A stretch of 64,000 bases of DNA from contig CM064868.1 in the NCBI GenBank assembly GCA_032719365.1, forward strand, positions 74,649,266-74,713,265, written 5' to 3'. The notes below the pieces were generated by a model. That model did not search any database, was not told where the DNA came from, and worked only from the letters and a program-made list of their open reading frames with translations. Within the stretch, counting starts at the first letter, position 1; each line of letters begins with the position of its first letter. Source of the DNA: Prinsepia uniflora (lineage: Eukaryota > Streptophyta > Magnoliopsida > Rosales > Rosaceae). Positions 57,330 to 64,000 of this stretch are shown one piece after another. The position numbers and the translations under genes are program-made.

Positions 57330-58690
57330 TGTTGGATCACAGGATTATCGTGCTCTCTTGTATTATTATACTCATCATTTAAATCCTAGGAGTATGCCTG
57401 ATTTTCTGTGTTCTCTGCTAATGAACTTGAACTTACCTGAATCCTCATGAAACACACCCCCATATTAGCGGCCTAGTGGAAAAACTGTGCAGTAAAATTC
57501 ATTTAGGGTTAGACTTCACTGGGTTGAAAATTGTCTGCATGATACTAGTTGTAGTGTTTCAACTAGGAATTCTATTATATTGTCAGAGCTAATATTATTA
57601 GTTGCTATTTATTGAGAATTTCCATCATTGCTCGTTAACCAAATTATGCATGTACTGAAGCTTTGGCTAGTTGATTGTTGTATGCTCATGGAAAACAACA
57701 ATTTGAGGCCTCAACCACATATTTAGTATATGGTGCGACTCAATGCACTCACGACCTCTTAAGAAAAATTTGCAAGGAATGTCTTGATATAGTAAGTGAA
57801 CTCCTTGATATGAATTTACATGGTGAGACTGAGAGGGCTAAAACAATAAATGCTGGATGATGTAACATCCTAATACAAGCCAATTAACTATCAAAATTAC
57901 ACAGATAGAATTCTTGCAAGTGACACTTAATGTTACTTTCTACGCAAGTAAAGAACTAGAATTGAAATTTACTCATCTTTGTTCCCAAACGGCGCCTAAG
58001 ATGGAAGAAACAGATTGTGAATTGAAACAACTTTGAATGTAACAGATTGGAGTTATGGTTTTAAAAACAGTTATTCGAAAAATCGCAGATAAGTTTATGA
58101 TTTTTTATTTAAAAAGACTTCAACTCACAACCAACAGCAAAATAAAAAACTCCGAAAACAGGAGAGAAAAAAAGGAGTACAATTAAGGATTATTATTTAA
58201 GGGTAATTTTGTCATTATAAATAAAATTTTAAACAAAAGGGATTAAGGATAAGTTTTTTGAAATCTGAGAGTGTTTTGTGTAATTATTGCAATCCAAGGT
58301 GGTTTTTGTTTAGAAACGGGTGTATGTGTAAATAATTCTTAAAAAAAGACTTGAATCCTTTAGCAATGTAGTAGAAATATTGGGGAGACTTGAATCCTTT
58401 AGCAATGTATTTGAAATATTGGAGAAAACTAAAAATATATATAGGAGAGACGTGAAAAATAAAAATGGTAATATGAATGTTATATGTATGAGATGTTCAT
58501 GGTAACAATAAGCAGCCACTGACGCCGACCTACCGTGCCATGCAAAATGCAATGATGCAAATGCCCTAGTCGTAAGAGCAAACAGAATCTGAGACGCCTT
58601 GTCGTTTGCCAACAAACCCAAAGAAGCAAAGAAACCTCCATCTACCCACTTTAAGAACCCAAAAAATCAAATAAAATAAACAACTATCTA
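57330..58690. other. 3' flank of the kinase gene and intergenic sequence
   Basis: No second gene is recognised. A direct duplication of about 41 bp (ttgaatcctttagcaatgta..gaaatattgg) lies at 58349-58430. Short open frames, such as 58310-58621 on the minus strand, run through AT-rich or duplicated sequence. Confidence 0.5.
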
Positions 58691-59100
58691 GTAGGGGCAG
58701 GTACAACATGGTTCGATACGGATATTGACAATATTCAAATCCAAATCGTTAAAATCTTAACAGTTCGATACGATTTGGATTTTCTAAAATTAGAAATGAT
58801 ACTATTTCGATATAAACCGTTATTAACGGTTTGGTTTGGATCGATAATGGTTTGAAACCGTTTAAGCATAAAAAAAAGGCAAGGATACCAAAGAAAAGAT
58901 TGCGTAATTTCCTAACTTTAATTCTTACATGGAATGTTCTAAACGGCGATCTGGGCGGCCGCCTAGGCATTATGCGGTACTTCGCCACTGCACATATAGG
59001 CTATGCGGCAGAGAAACGAGGGAGGGCGCATATCCGGGCTCGGCGGTTCCTGGGCACTCCTAGGCGGTTGGGGCGGCACCTAGGCTAGCCGCTGCAAATG
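58690..59100. repeat. Dispersed-repeat-like sequence
   Basis: The region 58700-58870 is rich in inverted GGTTCGATACGG/AACCGTTATTAACGGTT motifs, resembling a decayed hAT-like MITE end. The region 58940-59095 is GC-rich and carries several copies of CGCCTAGGC/GCCTAGGCGG, a common plant dispersed motif. Neither has confirmed termini or a target duplication. Confidence 0.35.
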
Positions 59101-59329
59101 TCAACCAATTTCATTTAAATTCACTCGAATTTCAAATAAATTTCACTCTAATAGCCTAATTTCTGCTAAAGAAACAAAAAAATTCACCAAATTTACAGTA
59201 GAATTCAACTCCCTACCTCACCCAACTCCAAATTTCACCCAAATTATATTACATGTATAGAAATAGAAAACCCAACTTTGAATCTGTAACTTACCCACCG
59301 TCGTCATCATCACGATAACACCATCGTAT

Positions 59330-59572
59330 TCATAGCACCATTGACGATATCGCAAAGTCATCATCGTCGGCATCAGCGTCGTTCGCGTGCAGTTTCTTCT
59401 TGTCCAAATTTCTGAGTGCCTTGACTGAATTGAGAAAGGGAGTTATGAAAATTGAGTGAATCGTGTCGCTGTGTTTCTCATGAAGATCCCAAATCTTCTT
59501 AACGACGACCTCGATTTCTTCGATTTCCGTGATGGAGTGTGGGTTGGGCGGTTCAAGTTCCTTATGTCTCAC
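59330..59572 (-). pseudogene. Possible 5' exon fragment of an unidentified plant gene
   Basis: An 80-residue frame starts MRHKELEPPNPHSITEIEE, is rich in Glu/Lys and predicted helical, and ends in an Asp-rich stretch. Codon-like composition and lack of low complexity set it apart from neighbouring frames. The text resembles the N-terminus of a plant-specific protein I cannot name with confidence. No downstream exon was found, so it is either a captured fragment or a decayed gene. Confidence 0.35.
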
Positions 59573-59764
59573 TCTCTGCCCTAGTCCTTCTCACTTTGTC
59601 ACGACGAAAGATAACTAGTCGAGTGAGGAATTGATAGGGACAGTGGAATATTGTAGAAATATAGTGGGAAGGAATATTGTAGGCGACAAGTTTGGGTCTT
59701 CTAAATACTAAATAGACATATCAATTCCTCACTCTTCTATAATTAATAGGGACGGTGGTATAGG

Positions 59765-59935
59765 CAGTGTTTGAAATATCGCCGATATATCGCTCGATAT
59801 ATCGGGATTTCCGGCTACCGACAACTAACGGAGGGGTGAAGCTCTATCTTCCCCCAATATCGGCGAAATCGTCCAATGTCGAAACATATCGACGATTTCG
59901 ATCGATATTATCCGAAGTTCCCGACATTTGGACCC
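59765..59935. repeat. CGATATATCG-rich dispersed repeat
   Basis: It contains repeated palindromic ATATCGCCGATAT, CGATATATCG and ATCGACGATTTCGATCGATAT stretches. This type of sequence is dispersed in plant genomes. Termini were not determined. Confidence 0.4.
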
Positions 59936-60075
59936 CAACCCATCAATTGATTCGATTCGAACCCATGGACTGAACATAAGGATTCACAAAGAACTAACCA
60001 AATTTCAATTCAATTTCAATCAATCAATTCACAAATTCAAAAAGGAAATCGACCAATTGGCACGGACGAACAGAA

Positions 60076-60438
60076 TTGGGGAAAAAAAAATCACGGACTC
60101 ACCAGCAACCTTCGCAAATCGAAAGCATAAATGGGGAGGGGGGCAACCGAAGAAAACCTCAAACTCAGCGGTCCCAACCCACCCCTGATCTGTCGACGCC
60201 GTCTAATCTCTGGTTCTTCGCTCACCGGCCGAAATCGTTCGTTCAACCTCTGCTCGAACCACCGCTCGTCGCGTCCGTCGCTCGCGCCGTCTCGCCCTCA
60301 CCGACACGGTCGACTCACCTCACTTATCGGCACAGTCGCTCTCAGTTGCCTCGCCCCTCAACGCCTCACGCCACGCTTAACCCTCACGAATTCACGACTT
60401 CCCCTGTTCGGCTGTTCCCCAAATTGCTAAACGGATAA
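60076..60438 (+). other. GC-rich segment with overlapping open frames, function unknown
   Basis: Two plus-strand frames (60076-60438, 120 residues; 60131-60430, 99 residues) overlap in a short GC-rich island. Both are Ser/Pro/Arg/His-rich without domains, and each could be chance. It could be a transposon flank or a leader-type exon. Neither frame is preferred. Confidence 0.25.
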
Positions 60439-60519
60439 TTGATCGAGACTTCGAGAGTTTGAAATCACTGGTTGAGTAAAGAAGAATTAGAATGAAACGT
60501 TGCGTTTCGTTTCAATTCA

Positions 60520-61447
60520 TTTATTAACCTTTTTTTTTTAATTATTTACATATATTTTTTAATTAGTTATCAAATTAAATTATATAATTTATTATTTACT
60601 TTTTTTTACCCCAAATATAAAAAATAGATTAAGCCTTAAACCTTTTTTTAAAATTCAAAATTTATTATTAGGTAAATAATATGGCTTAATTCATATATTT
60701 GGTAATATATTTGGTAATCACTTATTAATAATAAATTTATCATTTATTACTAAAATATGTTTTAGTAATGTATGTTTTAATATAAAATATGGCTTAATTC
60801 ATATATTTGGTAATATTTGTTTTAATTTAGAATATGTATTAAAATTATGAATATATGTGTTTTTGTTCCTTAATTATGAATATGTATTAAAAAAAAATGA
60901 AGCCTTAAACGTTTTTTTTTTCAAAATTCAAAATGTATTATTAGGTAAAATATGTTTTAGTAATGTATATTTTAATATAAAATATGGGGTAATTCATATA
61001 TTTGGTAATATTTGTTTTAATTTTTAATATATATTTTATTTTAGAATATATATTAAAATTATGAATATATGTGTTTTTGCTCCTTAATTTTTTATCATCA
61101 TCAAAGTCAAACTTAGAATATATGTTCTAATTGAAATAATTTTATTATTATTTGTATTTTTTATTATTATTATTTGTCATTATCAAATTCTAATTAGTTT
61201 TCATGTAAATAATATGGCTTAATTCATATATTTGGTAATATTTGGTAATATATTTGGTAATCATTTATTATTAATAAATTTATCATTTAGTACTAAAATA
61301 TGTTTTAGTAATGTATGTTTTAATATGAAATGAGGTAATTCATATATTTGGTAATATTTGTTTTAATTTAAGTTTATTTTTATGATTTTATACTGTTAGT
61401 TATCGTCAGACCTATATTCTATTATATGATTCATCATATATTTATTA
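60520..61447. repeat. AT-rich locally duplicated block
   Basis: The phrase ggcttaattcatatatttgg recurs near 60682, 60790 and 61215. Related gtaattcatatatttgg copies are near 60990 and 61333, and tatgttttagtaatgtatg blocks accompany them. These are diverged direct repeats, partly in tandem. There is no coding sequence. Confidence 0.65.
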
Positions 61448-64000
61448 TGTAACAACCCGTACCTACGGGAAGGGTAAAAATGTAATTTCTGTGAAGTTTT
61501 GTAAAAAGGACGATTTTGCCCTTGTGAATAGTAAACAAAAAGTTGACTTTTTGTACGATTGATTGGGTGAGTGTTAGCCTTTGACCGTGACGTAGGTTAG
61601 GACGTCACGAGTCCGTAGACAGGCGGCAGGTTCGATTTGGACAACCGGAGGAAAAGTTATGATGTACGGAAGGTTGGGGGCGTTACCGTAATTTTGAGTT
61701 AAAAGGGGAAATGTTGACTTTTTGGAGGATTTGTGATTTTCACGTAGACCGAGGACCGTTGGATAGGTCTCGACGTCCTGAGTTCAACGACAGGCGGCAC
61801 GCTGTCATCGGACGTCGGACGGAAAAGATACGGGTCTGGAAAGTCTGAGGGCAAAATGGTAATTTTGTGCAGGAGGGGCATTTTGGTCATTTTTCCTCAG
61901 CCCAATCAGATAAGGGCAAGTGGCAGATATTTTTGGGATGGCCAATAGCTGATGGACACGTGGGGGACACTAGATGGTTCTAGGAGAAACTTAAGTGTGC
62001 ACGGCCACACTTGGTCATTTTTGAACCGTGCACAAGTTCGAAGGAAACAGAAAACAGAGAGAGGTTTGGGTGAGGCGGTGATCGATTTGGATGCTAGGGA
62101 GAGTGAAGAGTGAGTTGAGAGAGTGACATAGAGACAAGGAGGAGCAGGTGATCGTGGTCTGGTGGTGCAACCGTGCGCGGAGGCGACGTGGTGGCTGGTT
62201 GGATATTTGGAAGAAACAGAGGAGGCCATGGACGGTGGAGGCTGTTGTGCCGTGTGGTGAGGCAAACCAAGGCGGTAGGAGACTCAGGAGGTTGAGGGGA
62301 GTCCCACGAGCACCGTGGTGGGTGACGGTTCTCACGGCGGCGCCGGAATCGAAAGGTAAGCTCGTTTACCCTGTTTTTGCGTGGTTTTTCAAATGCAAAG
62401 TCGTGACGTTGGGCTTAGAGTCGAGGGATTAGGAGGTCAGGGTGTTGTTCAGGGAGGTCCTAGGAGTTGTTTGTGGTGGTTTCCGTGACGGGAGGTTCAC
62501 GGTGGGTGGTGGTTCGACGGCGGGTCCTTTGTACCCTGTTTTAGCCGTGACTTCAAACTTGAAGTCGTGGACTTCGGGGATGAATCGACGGATTCTGTGA
62601 GTTGGGTAGGACTAAGTAGGGTCCTAGGATGGTGCTGGTATCACCACCGTGAAGGGGGAAGTAGTGGACGGCCGGGAAGGAAAACAGAGCTCACGGGCAA
62701 GGTTTTTCGAGGTTGAAGACGAGGGGTATTAGGCCGTGATTTCTGGATTTTAGGACTGGGTTTGGTTGCAGGGGACTGGACGAAGCTATTGGTATCGAAA
62801 TGGAGAAGAATGGTGGGTGAACGGCGGAGAACCGGTCACGCCGGTTCAACTGTGTTGAACCGGGTGACTCGAGGTTGAAGATGGACTGTAGCAGGCGCGT
62901 GAGGCCCACGCGCAGCCACTTTGGGCGGCGCGTGGGGGCGCGTGGGGAGGAATCCGGCTAAGCGTCCAACATGAGTTTAGCCCTAAATGTCCTAAGGAGT
63001 CCAACGGTACAGTTTTCGGGTTAATTGGACGGTGTTACGGAATGGTTCGGGAATCCGTACGGTTTAGGGTTTAGGATTAAAATATTATTAAATTCCCGAA
63101 AAATTGGGGAAAATAGGGAAGGTATTCTTGATGTTATTGTGACCCTATTTGGTATCTATTGACAGGACGGGAGACGCCAGAGACGGTTGAGGAGCGCACG
63201 GAGCGCGAGTGACGTGTTGTAAACTGTGAGTGGACTCTTTCTTATTTCCGAGCATGCCAAACTGTTTTAATTACTGTTTTAGGATTTCTATGTGTGTTTT
63301 TATGTTTTAAATGATGGTTATACGTGATTGAGATGTTTGCACGTTTTTCGAGATATTTTCGGGGTTTTGCACGTTTTTCGAGAAAAAGCCGGTTTTCAGA
63401 TTTTGATGCCATATTTGAGAAATTCACCCTATAAATGTTTTCTGATGATGGTAAATGGGTTATGAAACCTGGTTAGGGATTTCCTATGGTTTTTGGTATG
63501 GAAATGGATTTTCCGGATTTGGGTTCGGAATGTCGGTTCTGAACGCCGGAAGGGCTTCGAACCGGGGATTTCGAATTCGAATTTGGCGATGGATTTTGAA
63601 TGGGTTTTACACTGGATATGGATTGGATTTGCTGGATCTGGATATGGGTTTAAAGACCCGGATTGATATTGATGGGGGACGGGCCCGAATTGAGTTTAAA
63701 GACTCGGGAGTTTAAAGACTCGGATATTATGATATTACCCCCATAGGCCTATTGAGTTTAAAGACTCGGGAGTTTAAAGACTCGGATTTATATGTGAGGC
63801 CTGGTTGAGTTTAAAGACTCGGATAGGTCCAGCAGGTTTGATCGGGTTATACTCTGGTTTCTTGTGGTGTTTTATAGTGTATCTGTTTCTTATGATTGGT
63901 TTTATAGTGTTTCTGTTTCTTATGATGCTTCATACGATTGTTTTTCTAATACTTCAGTGGCATGCCTGGTTTTAAACCGGAGGGAACAAATGATTTTATT
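61448..64000 (+). mobile_element. LTR-family unit L (second subfamily), runs off the window
   Basis: It starts TGTAACAACCCGTACC and is colinear with unit G over its whole visible length: the same CACGCG cluster (62895-62950), the same tgacag ... ctgtgagtggac block (about 63165-63230), and the same GAGT-ttaaag-ACTC array (63640-63830). The end lies beyond 64000. G and L together define the subfamily. Frames on both strands within it are not conserved as protein. Confidence 0.85.
63640..63830 (+). repeat. GAGT-TTAAAG-ACTC dyad array (unit L)
   Basis: Five to six copies of GAGTttaaagACTCGG are spaced irregularly, two of them directly adjacent. It matches the array in unit G in position and in unit sequence. 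Confidence 0.85.

Overview
The window is nuclear DNA from a flowering plant, most likely a eudicot. It is AT-rich intergenic sequence carrying layers of LTR-retrotransposon debris, plant MITEs, intron-containing genes with GT-AG junctions, and one plant-specific AGCVIII protein kinase gene. No rRNA, tRNA or CRISPR array was recognised. The kinase gene (CDS 53171-57329, two coding exons) is the only intact conventional gene I can support.

Left third (about 4-17 kb): an ~11.9-kb Ty3/gypsy element of Tat type lies on the minus strand (4871-16812). It has 304-bp matching LTRs with five differences, a primer-binding site, and gag-pol in one unbroken reading frame that contains six in-frame stops. 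Between pol and the 3' LTR is a second gene on the opposite strand. It has its own TATA box, a 5'UTR intron and four coding exons whose junction phases all fit, and it carries one premature stop. The two genes converge on an array of nine 116-bp tandem repeats.

The rest of 4-22 kb, 26-51 kb and the right end is dominated by one family of long (about 2.5-3.4 kb) non-coding units. They start TGTAAC(G/A)ACCC or TG(T/C)(C/A)ACGCCCC and end GGGTC(C/G)TG(T/A)CA. Seven have exact 5-bp target-site duplications, so they look like solo LTRs, and they are nested up to four deep. They can be peeled apart exactly: E and F lie in D, D in C, G at the D/C border, B and C in O, and A1 in A.

The most unusual feature is the structure inside these LTRs. 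Every subfamily carries tandem arrays of very short hairpins whose stems differ between copies but stay complementary. There is also a covarying stem just inside the 5' end, another near the 3' end, and a conserved GTCTGAC/GTCAGAC stem. A 70-79-nt exon-like block bounded by ACAG and GTGAGT, together with paired CATGCATG motifs, recurs in the same order. This suggests a structured, spliced non-coding transcript as the functional product of the family.

Right part (51-64 kb): the kinase gene with a long 5' leader is followed by gene-poor sequence holding small tandem duplications, a possible gene fragment and an AT-rich repeat block. A further LTR-family copy begins at 61448 and runs off the window.
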